From an uncultured Roseobacter sp. (GTDB taxonomy: Bacteria > Pseudomonadota > Alphaproteobacteria > Rhodobacterales > Rhodobacteraceae), in assembly GCF_947493125.1 (NCBI RefSeq), contig NZ_CANLQB010000005.1, forward strand, positions 186,001 through 250,000: a stretch of 64,000 nucleotides of DNA. The letters are read 5' to 3'. Shown here piece after piece: positions 28,060 through 36,889 of the stretch. The position numbers and the translations under genes were made by a program. Numbering within the stretch: position 1 is the first letter of the stretch; each line of letters begins with the position of its first letter. Below the pieces are notes generated by a model, which saw only the letters and a program-made list of their open reading frames with translations, had not been told where the DNA came from and did not search any database.

Positions 28060-28476
28060 ATGGCAGACACAACCCAATTCGATCTGGTCTCGCCCGAGCG
28101 GCGGCTGGCTTCCGCCGCCGTCACCTCCGTGCAGATCCCGGGCGCGGACGGCGACATGACGGCGATGGCGGGCCACGCGCCCACCATCACCACCCTGCGC
28201 CCCGGTGTGCTGAGCACCGAAGGGCCCGACGGCACCTCCGACTATGTGGTCACCGGCGGGTTCGCCGAGATCACCGCCGAGGGCGTCACCGTGCTGGCCG
28301 AGCGCGCCATGCCGAAATCCGAGGTCACCGCCGACGATATGGCAGCCTTGATCAAGGAAGCCGAGGACGCGCTGGCGCAGGCCAAGGACACCTTCAAAAA
28401 CGAGCCGGGCCCCGTCGATGACGCGGCCAAGCTGCTCGCCGACATGGTGGCCGTGGGCGATCACATCCGCGTCTGA
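28060..28476 (+). CDS. atpC: ATP synthase F1 subunit epsilon
   Basis: 138 residues. Inhibitory/rotor subunit. The N-terminal beta-sandwich is recognisable in [28 protein letters not shown] and [20 protein letters not shown]; the C-terminal part is helical. Last gene of the operon, 11 bp after atpD. The F0 genes are not here, as usual for alphaproteobacteria, where they form a separate operon. Convergent with a LysR gene after 19 bp; no clear terminator between them. Confidence 0.93.
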   Translation: MADTTQFDLVSPERRLASAAVTSVQIPGADGDMTAMAGHAPTITTLRPGVLSTEGPDGTSDYVVTGGFAEITAEGVTVLAERAMPKSEVTADDMAALIKEAEDALAQAKDTFKNEPGPVDDAAKLLADMVAVGDHIRV

Positions 28477-28495
28477 TCCCGCGCCGTAGCAAAGT

Positions 28496-29413
28496 TCAGG
28501 AGGCCCCTGCAGCGCCGGGGGCGTCTTGCGTCTCGCGGTCCTTGCGCGCCGTCTGGCGCAGCCAGGCCATGAAGGTGCGCAGATGCGGTGTGCTGCGCCC
28601 CGGCACCGTCACCATGTGATAGCCCAACCCGTTGTCCTTCAGCTCAAACAGCTTCACCAATTGCCCGCTGCGCACGTCCCGCTCGACGATCGAACTGGGC
28701 TGCACCGTCACCCCAAGCCCCGCCAGCGCCGCTGAGAGCGCCAGATCGTTGGTGCTCAGCAAGGTCACATCCAGCTCCGCCAGATCAATGCCTTCGCCCT
28801 CCAGCACCCGGTGCTGCTCGCGCTCATAGCTGTCCATGACCCAGGGCAGGTCGGTCAGGTCCCGCAGGCTGCGCACCTCGCGTCCGGCGATCAGGTCGGG
28901 ATGCGCCACCGCGCAATACCGCGCCGCCGTCAGCATCTCTGCCTCCAGCTTCGGCCAGTCGCCCGCGCCATAGCGCACACCCATGTCGAACCCCTCCTGC
29001 CGCAGGTCCATGACCGAACAGCTGGGGTTGATGTTCACCTGGATCTCCGGGTGCTTGGTCCAGAACTCGCCGATGCGCGGCATCAGCCAGCTGCCCGCAA
29101 ACCCCGGCGTCACGGTGATATTGATCGGGCGGTCCGCATTGCGGTCGCGCAGGTCGCCCACGGCCTCGGCGATGGTCTGAAACCCGTCGCCCAAGCGCTC
29201 CGCCAGCGCACGCCCCGCCGCCGTCGCCGCCACACCGCGCCCCTGCCGCACCAAAAGGCTGTCCGCGAACTCCTGCTCCAGCGCACGCACATGCTGCGCC
29301 ACTGCCGCGTGTGTGACATTCAACTCGCGCGCTGCCGCACTCAGGCTCTGATGCCGCGCGGCTGCCTCAAAGGCCCGCAGCGCGGCAAGCGAAGGGATGT
29401 GGTGCCAATCCAT
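28496..29413 (-). CDS. LysR-family transcriptional regulator, GcvA-like
   Basis: 305 residues. Helix-turn-helix region LAALRAFEAAARHQSLSAAA and ELNVTHAAVAQHVRALE, then the effector domain with GFAGSWLMPRIGEFWTKHPEI. Its N-terminus closely resembles the other LysR protein of the window (4554-5498). It is divergent from a 54-residue micro-gene, just as that one is divergent from a 37-residue micro-gene. Target genes and ligand are unknown. Confidence 0.9.
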   Translation of the reverse strand: MDWHHIPSLAALRAFEAAARHQSLSAAARELNVTHAAVAQHVRALEQEFADSLLVRQGRGVAATAAGRALAERLGDGFQTIAEAVGDLRDRNADRPINITVTPGFAGSWLMPRIGEFWTKHPEIQVNINPSCSVMDLRQEGFDMGVRYGAGDWPKLEAEMLTAARYCAVAHPDLIAGREVRSLRDLTDLPWVMDSYEREQHRVLEGEGIDLAELDVTLLSTNDLALSAALAGLGVTVQPSSIVERDVRSGQLVKLFELKDNGLGYHMVTVPGRSTPHLRTFMAWLRQTARKDRETQDAPGAAGAS

Positions 29414-29511
29414 ACTATTAGCTCAACTTACATATAAAAAATCATATTGCTTTGCCGTCTGGTCCTTCTCGTACCTATGTTGACTCAACACAGATGAATC
29501 AGGAGGCTGAC

Positions 29512-29676
29512 ATGTTCGCCATACTTTCAGATACGATCAGAATTGCAACCCAGCAGGACGCCTGGAGCAGCCGCCGCGACTATCCAGAGGTCAACGGGCT
29601 GATGTCGGAGATGGAGCGCCGCACAGGGCGCAGAACAGGCCGGTGGGCACACTCTGACGGTCGCACGCGGCGGTGA
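29512..29676 (+). CDS. 54-residue basic micro-protein divergent from LysR
   Basis: Begins MFAILSDTIRIATQQDAWSS and ends in an Arg-rich tail (ERRTGRRTGRWAHSDGRTRR). AGGAGGCTGAC gives a strong ribosome binding site before the ATG. Family not recognised. Its position mirrors the micro-gene at 5613, and both start MF, but the two proteins share no clear alignment beyond size, charge and position. Likely small helical or nucleic-acid/membrane-associated peptide; function unknown. Confidence 0.55.
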   Translation: MFAILSDTIRIATQQDAWSSRRDYPEVNGLMSEMERRTGRRTGRWAHSDGRTRR

Positions 29677-29715
29677 GGCGCGCGCAGCGTGACGGGCCGA
29701 CTGAGCGGTGAGGTG

Positions 29716-30288
29716 TTACTCGACGGTGTCGATGTAAAGCTTCACCGCCGCGTACCAATCCGCATAGGCGCGGATCTCCGCGTCGGTCAGCTCCGCTGCA
29801 ATCCCGCTCATCACCTCATGCGTGCGCTTGCCCGAGCGAAACGCCTTGAGCTGCGTGTCGATGTAGATGTTGGTCTCGCCGGCAAGGTTCGGCACGTCCT
29901 CGGCCAGATGCATGCCATCCGCGCCATGACAGGCCACGCAGAGCTCCGGCGCGCCTGCGGGGTCCGCGGTCAGTTCGGCCCGGGCCGTATGTCCTCCATA
30001 CCAGGCGGCCAGGTCGGCGATCTGCTGGTCACTGAGGTTCGCGGCCACGATGGTCATCATCTCGTGCTCGCGTGTGCCATCCCGAAAGGCGGTGAGCTGG
30101 TCGCGCAGATAAGCCTCGGGCTCGCCGCCGATATGCGGCGCGATCGGGATCGCGGCATAGCCGTCCGCGCCGTGACAGGTGCGGCATTGGCCGGAAATCT
30201 TGCGCCCTGCGTCACGGTCGCCCACGATGTCCGCCGCGAGGGGTCCGGCGCACAAAAGCGCGCCGGACAGGGCCATCAAAAGCCTCAC
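29716..30288 (-). CDS. Periplasmic diheme cytochrome c (c4/c553-like)
   Basis: 190 residues. Signal peptide MRLLMALSGALLCAGPLAAD, then two class I cytochrome domains with haem-attachment motifs CRTCH and CVACH; each has a distal Met candidate downstream (EMMTIV and HEVMSGIA). The start is GTG, overlapping the stop of the upstream dehydrogenase gene by 4 bp, so the cytochrome is probably the electron acceptor of that enzyme in the periplasm. Confidence 0.88.
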   Translation of the reverse strand: MRLLMALSGALLCAGPLAADIVGDRDAGRKISGQCRTCHGADGYAAIPIAPHIGGEPEAYLRDQLTAFRDGTREHEMMTIVAANLSDQQIADLAAWYGGHTARAELTADPAGAPELCVACHGADGMHLAEDVPNLAGETNIYIDTQLKAFRSGKRTHEVMSGIAAELTDAEIRAYADWYAAVKLYIDTVE

Positions 30289-31538
30289 CGTGCGTACGCG
30301 ATGCGCCAGATCGCACCCGCGAAGTCATCGGAGACCAGCATAGACCCGTCCTTCAGGAAGGCGATGTCCATGGGGCGCCCCCGGTACTCGCCCGTCTCCT
30401 CGTTGAGCCAGCCATCCGCAAAGACCTGCGCCTCGACCGCATCGCCGGTCTCGGGATCAAGCGCCGTGAACATCACCCGCGCGCCCACCGGCGTTGTGCG
30501 GTTCCACGAGCCGTGCTGCGCCCAGAAGATGCCGCCCTGATAGGCGTCCGGGAAGCTCGAGCCTTCGTAGAACTTCATGCCCAGATCCGCCGCATGCGCG
30601 GTCAGCTCCAGCTGCGGCTCGACGAAACTCACACCCTCGGGGCGTGGATGGTCTGCCTCGGACATGATCTCCACGCGGCTGTTGGTCCAGGGGAAGCCGA
30701 AGTGCTGGCCCGCCTCGGTCTGGCGGTTCAGCTCGCCCGGCGGGATATCATCACCCATGCCGTCGACCTGGTTGTCGGTCCACCACAGCTCGCCTGTCTC
30801 GGGGTGGAAGTCCTGCCCCACCGAGTTGCGCACCCCGCGGGTGAAGACCTCGCGGCCCGTGCCGTCGGTGTTGATCCGGATGATGCCGCCGATGCCGATC
30901 TTGTCGTACATCTCGACCTTCTCCGCCGGCTGCACGTTGTAGGGCTGACCGAGCGAGATATAGAGCTTGCCGTCCGGACCCACGTCACAGACGCGCGCGG
31001 TGTGGTTGAAGCTTTCTTCTTCAACGGGCACGAGATCACCCTGCTCGACCACGACGGCAACCGCCGGGTCGGGCCCTTCAAAGAAGAATTCCGCCGCGGG
31101 GAAGTTCAGCACCCGGTTGCGCTCGGCAATGAACAGGAAGCCGTCCTTCGAGAAACACGGCCCATTGGGAATGTCGAAGGTGATCGAGGGCGCAAAATCC
31201 TTGACCTCATCCGCGACCCGGTTGCGGTCGCGGTCCACCACGGACCAGACCTTGTCCTTGCGGGTGCCCACAAAGGTCACCGTGCCTTGCGGCGCCACCG
31301 CCATGGAGCGCGCATCGGGCACCACCGCATAGAGGCTGACCTCGAAGCCGTCCGGCACATTGATATGCGGAATGATCTCCTTCAGCGCGTCGGCCCGGTC
31401 CCCGCTCTGATCTATGTGCGTAAACGTCGCATCCGTGCGCTGCATGTTGGACAGTTTGTCCATATTGTCCTGCGCGAAGGCCGTACCGGCCAGCGCCACG
31501 CCGAGTGCCGCACCCGTGGCGTATTGAATCACAGTCAT
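30285..31538 (-). CDS. Sorbosone-dehydrogenase-like (PQQ-type) periplasmic protein
   Basis: 417 residues. Signal peptide ending ALAGTAFAQ, then a six-bladed beta-propeller of the soluble glucose/sorbosone dehydrogenase family (GSDH): IPHINVPDGFEVSLYAVV, NHTARVCDVGPDGKLYISLG, TRGVRNSVGQDFHPETGELWWTDN and RPMDIAFLKDGSMLVSDD. Family members oxidise aldose sugars with PQQ; the true substrate is not predictable. GGGAGGAATTT fixes ATG 31538. Operon with the diheme cytochrome, a sensible donor-acceptor pair. Three 11-bp tandem repeats lie about 190 bp upstream. Confidence 0.85.
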   Translation of the reverse strand: MTVIQYATGAALGVALAGTAFAQDNMDKLSNMQRTDATFTHIDQSGDRADALKEIIPHINVPDGFEVSLYAVVPDARSMAVAPQGTVTFVGTRKDKVWSVVDRDRNRVADEVKDFAPSITFDIPNGPCFSKDGFLFIAERNRVLNFPAAEFFFEGPDPAVAVVVEQGDLVPVEEESFNHTARVCDVGPDGKLYISLGQPYNVQPAEKVEMYDKIGIGGIIRINTDGTGREVFTRGVRNSVGQDFHPETGELWWTDNQVDGMGDDIPPGELNRQTEAGQHFGFPWTNSRVEIMSEADHPRPEGVSFVEPQLELTAHAADLGMKFYEGSSFPDAYQGGIFWAQHGSWNRTTPVGARVMFTALDPETGDAVEAQVFADGWLNEETGEYRGRPMDIAFLKDGSMLVSDDFAGAIWRIAYAR

Positions 31539-31858
31539 AAATTCCTCCCAGATTTTGTGTGATAGTCCCCGCTCGTTTGGTTCAGCCCCCCGTCGACTGC
31601 CATCCGGCGATAACAGCAACAATGACAAAAGCTGTCAACAACCGCCGCGTGTGAGCAGCGCGCGCCGGGTTCAGACTTTGGTCGCAAAGAGGGGGTCAGC
31701 GGCCGGATAATCGCCGGTGCAGACAAATCCACCGACGTAATACCGACGTCATACCGACGCGATACAGACAGGCCAAAATGCCTTCTTTTCATGCGGGGTT
31801 GGGGCCGACAGCCGAATGTCCCGCGCCGCAGGCTCCAGCCGTTGCGCGTGCGGTCGGT
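31539..31858. other. 320-bp gap between dehydrogenase and prs
   Basis: Holds the promoter region of the dehydrogenase-cytochrome operon (leftward) and the 3' end of prs. Apart from the 11-bp tandem repeats at 31731-31763 I see no gene, RNA or clear terminator. Confidence 0.6.
31731..31763. repeat. Three 11-bp tandem repeats
   Basis: ACCGACGTAAT, ACCGACGTCAT, ACCGACGCGAT in direct succession; the first seven bases are identical in all three. The 11-bp period places each copy on the same face of the helix, as expected for iterated operator sites. Confidence 0.85.
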
Positions 31859-32878
31859 TTACTCTGCCGCGTAGGTGCCGTCGTAGATCGGGCTGAGGGT
31901 CTCCGCCTCGAAGAGCGAGGAGACCGAGGTGCCGCTCCAGATATTGAGGATGGCCTGCGCGAAAACCGGGGCAGTTGGTACCACACGGATGTTGCGCGCC
32001 TTCTGGACCGCTTCCGTCGGCGCGATGGTATCGGTGATGACCAGCGACTTCATCACCGAGTTCGTCACCCGCTCCACCGCCGGGCCCGACAGGATGCCGT
32101 GGGTGATGTAGGAATGCACTTCCTTGGCCCCGTTCTCGATCAGGACCTCCGCCGCCTTGCAGAGGGTGCCCGCGGTGTCGCACATGTCATCCACGATCAG
32201 GCAGGTTTTCCCGCTCACATCCCCGATCACGGTCATCTCCGCCACCTCGCCGGGCTTTTCGCGGCGCTTGTCCACGATGGCCAGCGGCGAGTTGATCCGC
32301 TTGGCCAGCTCGCGCGCGCGGGCCACGCCGCCCACGTCCGGAGAGACAACCATCAGCTCGCCCATACGTTTCTTGAACGTCGTCTGGATATCCAGCGCAA
32401 AGATCGGCGAGGCATAGAGGTTGTCCACCGGAATGTCGAAAAACCCTTGAATCTGAGCGGCATGCAAGTCCATTGTCAGCACCCGCTCGATGCCGGTGCC
32501 CACCAGCATATTGGCCACCAGCTTGGCGGTGATGGGCGTGCGCGCCTTGGTGCGCCGGTCCTGCCGGGCATAACCGAAATAGGGCAGCACCGCCGTGACC
32601 CGCGCCGCCGAGGAGCGCCGCAGCGCGTCCGCCATGATCAGCAATTCCATCAGGTTGTCATTGGCCGGGTTCGAGGTCGACTGCAGGATGAACATGTCCT
32701 CGCCGCGCACATTCTCGAAGACCTCGACGAAAATCTCGCCATCGTTGAACCGCTCGACCCGCGCGTCGACCAATCCCACCTGCTTGCCCCGGTGCATCGA
32801 CATGCGCCGCGCAATCGCTGTCGCCAGAGGCATATTGGCATTACCAGCGATCAGCTTGGGTTCTTGGACGTGGGGCAT
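31859..32878 (-). CDS. prs: Ribose-phosphate pyrophosphokinase
   Basis: 339 residues. Makes PRPP from ribose 5-phosphate and ATP for nucleotide, His and Trp synthesis. Signatures: [13 protein letters not shown], the catalytic flexible loop [24 protein letters not shown], and the PRPP loop [13 protein letters not shown]. The N-terminus ([20 protein letters not shown]) is the alphaproteobacterial form. AGGAAAT before the ATG. Divergent from a DsbA-fold isomerase gene. Confidence 0.96.
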   Translation of the reverse strand: MPHVQEPKLIAGNANMPLATAIARRMSMHRGKQVGLVDARVERFNDGEIFVEVFENVRGEDMFILQSTSNPANDNLMELLIMADALRRSSAARVTAVLPYFGYARQDRRTKARTPITAKLVANMLVGTGIERVLTMDLHAAQIQGFFDIPVDNLYASPIFALDIQTTFKKRMGELMVVSPDVGGVARARELAKRINSPLAIVDKRREKPGEVAEMTVIGDVSGKTCLIVDDMCDTAGTLCKAAEVLIENGAKEVHSYITHGILSGPAVERVTNSVMKSLVITDTIAPTEAVQKARNIRVVPTAPVFAQAILNIWSGTSVSSLFEAETLSPIYDGTYAAE

Positions 32879-32929
32879 GGGGATTTCCTGGAGCGCAGCT
32901 GGAGAGAGAATTGTGACAGATTCGTGATG

Positions 32930-32957
32930 TTGACTCCCCCTACCACGGCCTTACCAA
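32930..32957 (+). promoter_or_regulatory. Candidate promoter of the isomerase operon
   Basis: TTGACT (32930-32935), 16-bp spacer, TACCAA (32952-32957), 37 bp before the start of the isomerase gene. The -10 is only fair. Confidence 0.35.
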
Positions 32958-32993
32958 TCGGCAAAGAACCTCGCACCTGTCAGGAGCCGCAAA

Positions 32994-33593
32994 ATGGCGC
33001 ATATTGATCTCTTTTTCTCCACGCTCTCCCCCTACGCCTACCTGGCCGGGAATCGGGCCGAGGCGGTGGCCGCCAAACACGGCGCAACCCTGACCTACAA
33101 ACCCTTCGACATTATGGCGCTCTTCCCGCGCACCGGTGGCACACCGCCGAAGGACCGGCACGCGTCCCGCGTCGAATATCGCGCGCAGGAGCTGGTCCGG
33201 CAGGCCAAGAAGCTGAAGATGCCCTTCAACCTCAAACCCGCGCATTGGCCGACCAATGGCGCGCCCTCCTCCTATGCCTTCATCGCTGCGCAGACCGCTG
33301 GCGGCGGCGATCTGGGCAAACTCATGCACGCGATCTGTCGCGCGGTCTGGGCCGAGGACAAGGACATCGCCGACGACGCCGTGGTCCGGGCGTGCCTGGA
33401 GGAGGCGGGCTTTGATCCCGGCCTCGCCGACAGCGGCCTTTTGCAGGGCGCCGAGACCTATGCGGCCAACCTCGAAGAGGCGGTGGAGCGCGGCGTCTTC
33501 GGCGCGCCGTTCTACATCACCGATGATGGCCAGCGCTTCTGGGGTCAGGACCGGATCGAGGACCTCGACCTGCATCTCTCCGGAGCTTTGTGA
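32994..33593 (+). CDS. 2-hydroxychromene-2-carboxylate isomerase-family protein
   Basis: 199 residues, DsbA/thioredoxin-like fold of the kappa-GST/HCCA isomerase group. The active-site Ser is in FFSTLSPYAYLAG near residue 11, in place of the DsbA cysteines; NLKPAHWPTNG and GVFGAPFYITDDGQRFWGQDRI are family signatures. Such enzymes isomerise 2-hydroxychromene-2-carboxylate in naphthalene breakdown or act as glutathione-dependent isomerases; no aromatic-catabolism genes are nearby, so the role is open. AGGAG precedes ATG. Overlaps the next gene by 4 bp. Confidence 0.85.
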   Translation: MAHIDLFFSTLSPYAYLAGNRAEAVAAKHGATLTYKPFDIMALFPRTGGTPPKDRHASRVEYRAQELVRQAKKLKMPFNLKPAHWPTNGAPSSYAFIAAQTAGGGDLGKLMHAICRAVWAEDKDIADDAVVRACLEEAGFDPGLADSGLLQGAETYAANLEEAVERGVFGAPFYITDDGQRFWGQDRIEDLDLHLSGAL

Positions 33594-34390
33594 GCGTAGC
33601 TCCCCACACCCACGTCCGGCGCTTCGGAGCAGGGCCGCAGGACGCTCTGGCCCTTCACTGCACGCTCGCGCATTCGGGTGCGTGGCGCGGCCTGGGCGCC
33701 GCGCTTTCGGATTGTTTGACGCTGCACGCCATGGACCTGCCCGGGCATGGTCAAAGCGCCGATTTTGACCCGGCGCACGATCTGCACGATCAATGCACGG
33801 CGGCTGCGCTCAGGCAGCTTGACGCACCGATGCACGTGATCGGCCATTCCTTTGGCGCCACGGTGGCGCTGCGCCTGGCGGTCGAGCGCCCGGATCTGCT
33901 GCGCAGCCTCACCCTGATCGAACCCGTGTTCTTCGCCGCCGCCCTCGCCGATGCGCCGGATCGGATGGCCGCGCATGAGCGCGAGGCGCAGCCCTATTTT
34001 GACGCGCTGGCCGCCGGCGATCACCGTCTCGCGGCCCGGCTTTTCAACCGGTTCTGGGGCGATGGCACGCGCTGGGACGATATGCCCGCGAGCACGCAGG
34101 ACTATCTGGCCAAGCGGGTGCATCTGGTGCCTGCGCAGGCCTCCGGCATCATCAAGGACCATCCGGGCCTGATGGCTCCCGGCGCACTGGATCGCGTCGC
34201 GATGCCGACCCTGCTGATCGAAGGCGATCAGACTGCCGATGTCATCGATGCGGTCCATACCAGCCTGGCCCGCCGCCTGCCTGACGCGCGCCGCGTCCGG
34301 ATCCCCGGGGCCGGGCATATGGCGCCGCTCACGCATCCCGGGCAGGTCGCGCGCGAGATCCGGTCACTTGTCGAAATGGCTGAGGAATAG
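33590..34390 (+). CDS. Alpha/beta hydrolase
   Basis: 266 residues. Nucleophile elbow GHSFGATVALRLAVE (Ser in G-H-S-F-G), the oxyanion-region LHCTLAHSGAWRGLG near the N-terminus, the acid in LLIEGDQTADV and the His in PGAGHMAPLTHP complete a catalytic triad. Substrate unknown; size and motifs fit ester or enol-lactone hydrolases. GTG start overlapping the upstream isomerase stop. Its 3' end overlaps the convergent threonine aldolase gene by 27 bp. Confidence 0.85.
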   Translation: MSVAPHTHVRRFGAGPQDALALHCTLAHSGAWRGLGAALSDCLTLHAMDLPGHGQSADFDPAHDLHDQCTAAALRQLDAPMHVIGHSFGATVALRLAVERPDLLRSLTLIEPVFFAAALADAPDRMAAHEREAQPYFDALAAGDHRLAARLFNRFWGDGTRWDDMPASTQDYLAKRVHLVPAQASGIIKDHPGLMAPGALDRVAMPTLLIEGDQTADVIDAVHTSLARRLPDARRVRIPGAGHMAPLTHPGQVAREIRSLVEMAEE

Positions 34391-35407
34391 GTCGATCTGT
34401 TCCGCAGTGATCGACCAGTCACAGACCAACCGCGCGGTCAGCATCTCGTCCCGGTCCGCGCCCTCCAGCGCCCCCTCCCAGACATAGTACCGCGCGCCTG
34501 CCTCATGCAGCCGTTGGTGAACACCGCGCGGGAAACGCGCAAAGATCATATTGGCCTGGGGCGGATGCACGAACTCCGCGCCGCGCGCCTCCAGCCCGGT
34601 CGCCAGCCGCGCGCAATTCGCATTGGCGGACCGGGCGGCGTCCAGCCATGCACCGTCCTGCAGATACCCCGCCATCTGTGCCGACAGATAGCGATGCTTG
34701 GAGAACAGATGCGCCCCGCGCTTGCGCCGCAACTCGAACTCCCAGGCTTTCTCCGCGTCAAAGAACACCACAGCCTCAACCCCAAGACAGCCGTTCTTGG
34801 TCCCCCCGAAGCTCACCACATCGACACCGGCCCTCCAGGTCATCTCCGCCGGGGTGCAGCCCAACGCGACCAGCGCATTGGCAAAGCGCGCGCCATCCAG
34901 ATGCACCGGCAGGCCGAAGTCCTTGGCCACCGTCGTCAGCGCACCCAGCTCATCGAGGGTGTAGACCTGCCCGCGTTCGGTCACCTGCGTGATCGACACC
35001 GGACCCCGCTGCGGCCCGTGCACCCCGCGCACCTCTTCGGCAGCGATCCGGGCACGCAGGGCCGCGGGCGTCATCTTGTCCCCGCCCGCCACCAGGCTCA
35101 GCTTGGCGCCGCCGCTGTAGAACTCCGGCGCGTTACACTCGTCCTCCTGCACATGCGCGACCTCGGAGCAGAAGACGGTCTGCCACGGCTGGGCATAGCA
35201 GGCCAGCGCGAGCACATTGGCCGCCGTGCCGGTGGCCACCAGATAAACCGCGGCCTCAGGCGCCTCGAAGGCCGCGCGCAGGCCAGCGCGCACCTCGTCC
35301 ATGATCTCATCCGCGCCATATGGCATCGCATAGCCCGCGTTGGCGTCGGTCACGCGCTGCATCACGCCGGGCAGGGCAGGGCCCGCGTTGTCCGAGGCAA
35401 AGAACAT
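34364..35407 (-). CDS. ltaE: Low-specificity L-threonine aldolase
   Basis: 347 residues, PLP fold type I beta-eliminating lyase family. Cleaves threonine/allo-threonine to glycine and acetaldehyde. FASDNAGPALPGVM at the N-terminus, HLDGARFANALVALG and the Schiff-base lysine in VVSFGGTKNGCLGVEAVVFF are diagnostic. GAGGAG precedes the ATG. The ATG shares a base with the stop of the upstream ycgN-like gene, so ribF, ycgN-like and ltaE form a chain of overlapping genes. Confidence 0.9.
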   Translation of the reverse strand: MFFASDNAGPALPGVMQRVTDANAGYAMPYGADEIMDEVRAGLRAAFEAPEAAVYLVATGTAANVLALACYAQPWQTVFCSEVAHVQEDECNAPEFYSGGAKLSLVAGGDKMTPAALRARIAAEEVRGVHGPQRGPVSITQVTERGQVYTLDELGALTTVAKDFGLPVHLDGARFANALVALGCTPAEMTWRAGVDVVSFGGTKNGCLGVEAVVFFDAEKAWEFELRRKRGAHLFSKHRYLSAQMAGYLQDGAWLDAARSANANCARLATGLEARGAEFVHPPQANMIFARFPRGVHQRLHEAGARYYVWEGALEGADRDEMLTARLVCDWSITAEQIDLFLSHFDK

Positions 35408-35877
35408 CAGACGGGCTCCTCGATGACATGCTCTTCCCAGTCATCTTCGGGCACATCGAACTCGCTCAGCGTCCAGCCCTGCACTGACACGCCCGCGTCA
35501 TGCACCGATTGCGCCGTGCCGCTGATCAGCGGGTGCCAGTCGGGCAGGGGCTTGCCTTCCCAAAGCAGCCGGTAGGCACAGGTTTTGGGCATCCAATAGG
35601 CGTGGGTGTCGAGATTGTCCGGCTTCAACACGATGCAATCGGGCACGAACTGATGCCGGTTCTCGTAATGCGCGCAGCGGCAGGTGGTGTCATCAAGCAG
35701 ACGGCAGGCGATCCGCGTGAGCGCCACGCGCCCGCTGTCCTCATCCTCGAGCTTGTTCAGGCAACACTTGCCACAGCCGTCACACAGCGCCTCCCACTCG
35801 CGTTGGCTCATCTTCGCCAGCGGCTTGCGCTCCCAGAACCTCTGTCCAAGCCCATCCCGGTCAATCGGATCGCTCAC
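35407..35877 (-). CDS. YcgN-family cysteine cluster protein (UPF0260)
   Basis: 156 residues. The cysteine pattern CDGCGKCC, followed by IACRLLDDTTCRCAHYENR, CIVLKP and MPKTCAYRLLWEGKPLPDWHPL, is that of YcgN (UPF0260/CxxCxxCC zinc- or iron-binding family). The function of the family is not established; a metal cluster is likely. Overlaps ribF by 4 bp upstream and ltaE by one base downstream. Confidence 0.88.
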   Translation of the reverse strand: MSDPIDRDGLGQRFWERKPLAKMSQREWEALCDGCGKCCLNKLEDEDSGRVALTRIACRLLDDTTCRCAHYENRHQFVPDCIVLKPDNLDTHAYWMPKTCAYRLLWEGKPLPDWHPLISGTAQSVHDAGVSVQGWTLSEFDVPEDDWEEHVIEEPV

Positions 35878-36806
35878 AGCGCCTCCAGGATCTTGCGCGC
35901 CTGCGCGCTGTCCGCATCCATCTGCGCGATCAGAGCCTCGAGGTTGTCGAATGTCTCCTCCGGGCGCAGGTGCTCGACAAGCCCGACCGACAGCGGGGTG
36001 CCATAGAGATCGCCTTTGAAATCGAAGATGAAGGTCTCCAGATTGGGCCGGTTCTCCCCGAACATCGGGCGCACGCCGAGCGACGCGACACCGTGATAGC
36101 TGCCGGTGTGCGGCCCCTCCAGCACGTCGGCCAGCACAGCGTAGACGCCGAAGGCCGGCGGGTGCAGCCCCTCGATGGACATATTCGCGGTGGGATACCC
36201 CAACTCGCGCCCGCGCTGCTCGCCACTGATCACCGGGCCCTCGATCCGGTGCCAGTGGCCCAGCATCTCGGCTGCCAGCGCCGGGTTTCCGTCGCTCAGC
36301 GCGTGCCGGATCGCAGTGGAGGAGACGGTCTTGTCCGTATGGGCCATCAGCGGGGCGATGGTCACGCCAAAGCCCAACTCCGCGCCAAAGGTCTGCAGAT
36401 GCTGCGCCGTCCCTGCGCGCGCCTTTCCAAAGCAGAAGTCCGCCCCCACGATCACATGGCGCAGGCCAAGCCCGTCGGCGATCACACGCTGTGCGAAGTC
36501 CTCGGGCGCGAGGGCGGCAAGGGCCGCGTTGAAATTCAACTCATAGAGCCGCTCCACCCCCAGCTTTTCCAACCGGCTGGCCCGGGCGTCGCGCCCCATC
36601 AGCCGAAAGGCCGGGGCGTTTGGTGCGAAGAAGCTGCGCGGATGCGGCTCGAAGGTCACGATGCCGAGCGGGGCCTCAGGCTCGGCCTGCCGCGCCAGGT
36701 CGATGACCGATTGGTGCCCCAGATGCACGCCGTCGAAATTTCCGATTGCGGCACTGGCACCGCGATCTTCCGGCGCCACGAATTGGAAATCTCGGATAAT
36801 CCTCAT
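35874..36806 (-). CDS. ribF: Bifunctional riboflavin kinase / FAD synthetase
   Basis: 310 residues. N-terminal FMN adenylyltransferase domain with AIGNFDGVHLGHQ and the SSTAIRHAL motif, C-terminal riboflavin kinase domain with GRELGYPTANM and PNLETFIFDFKGDLYG. Makes FMN and FAD in the cytosol. I set the start at ATG 36806 (MRIIRDFQF) from family length; the frame continues 12 codons upstream. First of three overlapping genes. No FMN riboswitch is seen upstream. Confidence 0.94.
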   Translation of the reverse strand: MRIIRDFQFVAPEDRGASAAIGNFDGVHLGHQSVIDLARQAEPEAPLGIVTFEPHPRSFFAPNAPAFRLMGRDARASRLEKLGVERLYELNFNAALAALAPEDFAQRVIADGLGLRHVIVGADFCFGKARAGTAQHLQTFGAELGFGVTIAPLMAHTDKTVSSTAIRHALSDGNPALAAEMLGHWHRIEGPVISGEQRGRELGYPTANMSIEGLHPPAFGVYAVLADVLEGPHTGSYHGVASLGVRPMFGENRPNLETFIFDFKGDLYGTPLSVGLVEHLRPEETFDNLEALIAQMDADSAQARKILEAL

Positions 36807-36849
36807 GCCGCTGTGCGTAGCGCCCGTGGGCGTCCGACGCAAGCAGCGT

Positions 36850-36865
36850 ACGGTGGGTTAACCCA
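36850..36865. repeat. Short palindromic intergenic element, copy 1
   Basis: TGGGTTAACCCA is a perfect 12-bp palindrome (36854-36865); the 12-mer ACGGTGGGTTAA (36850-36861) recurs inverted at 56312-56323. Both copies are intergenic and preceded by GCGY-like bases. Confidence 0.5.
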
Positions 36866-36889
36866 TGCGCGGCTGCGATCGTGTAAGGT

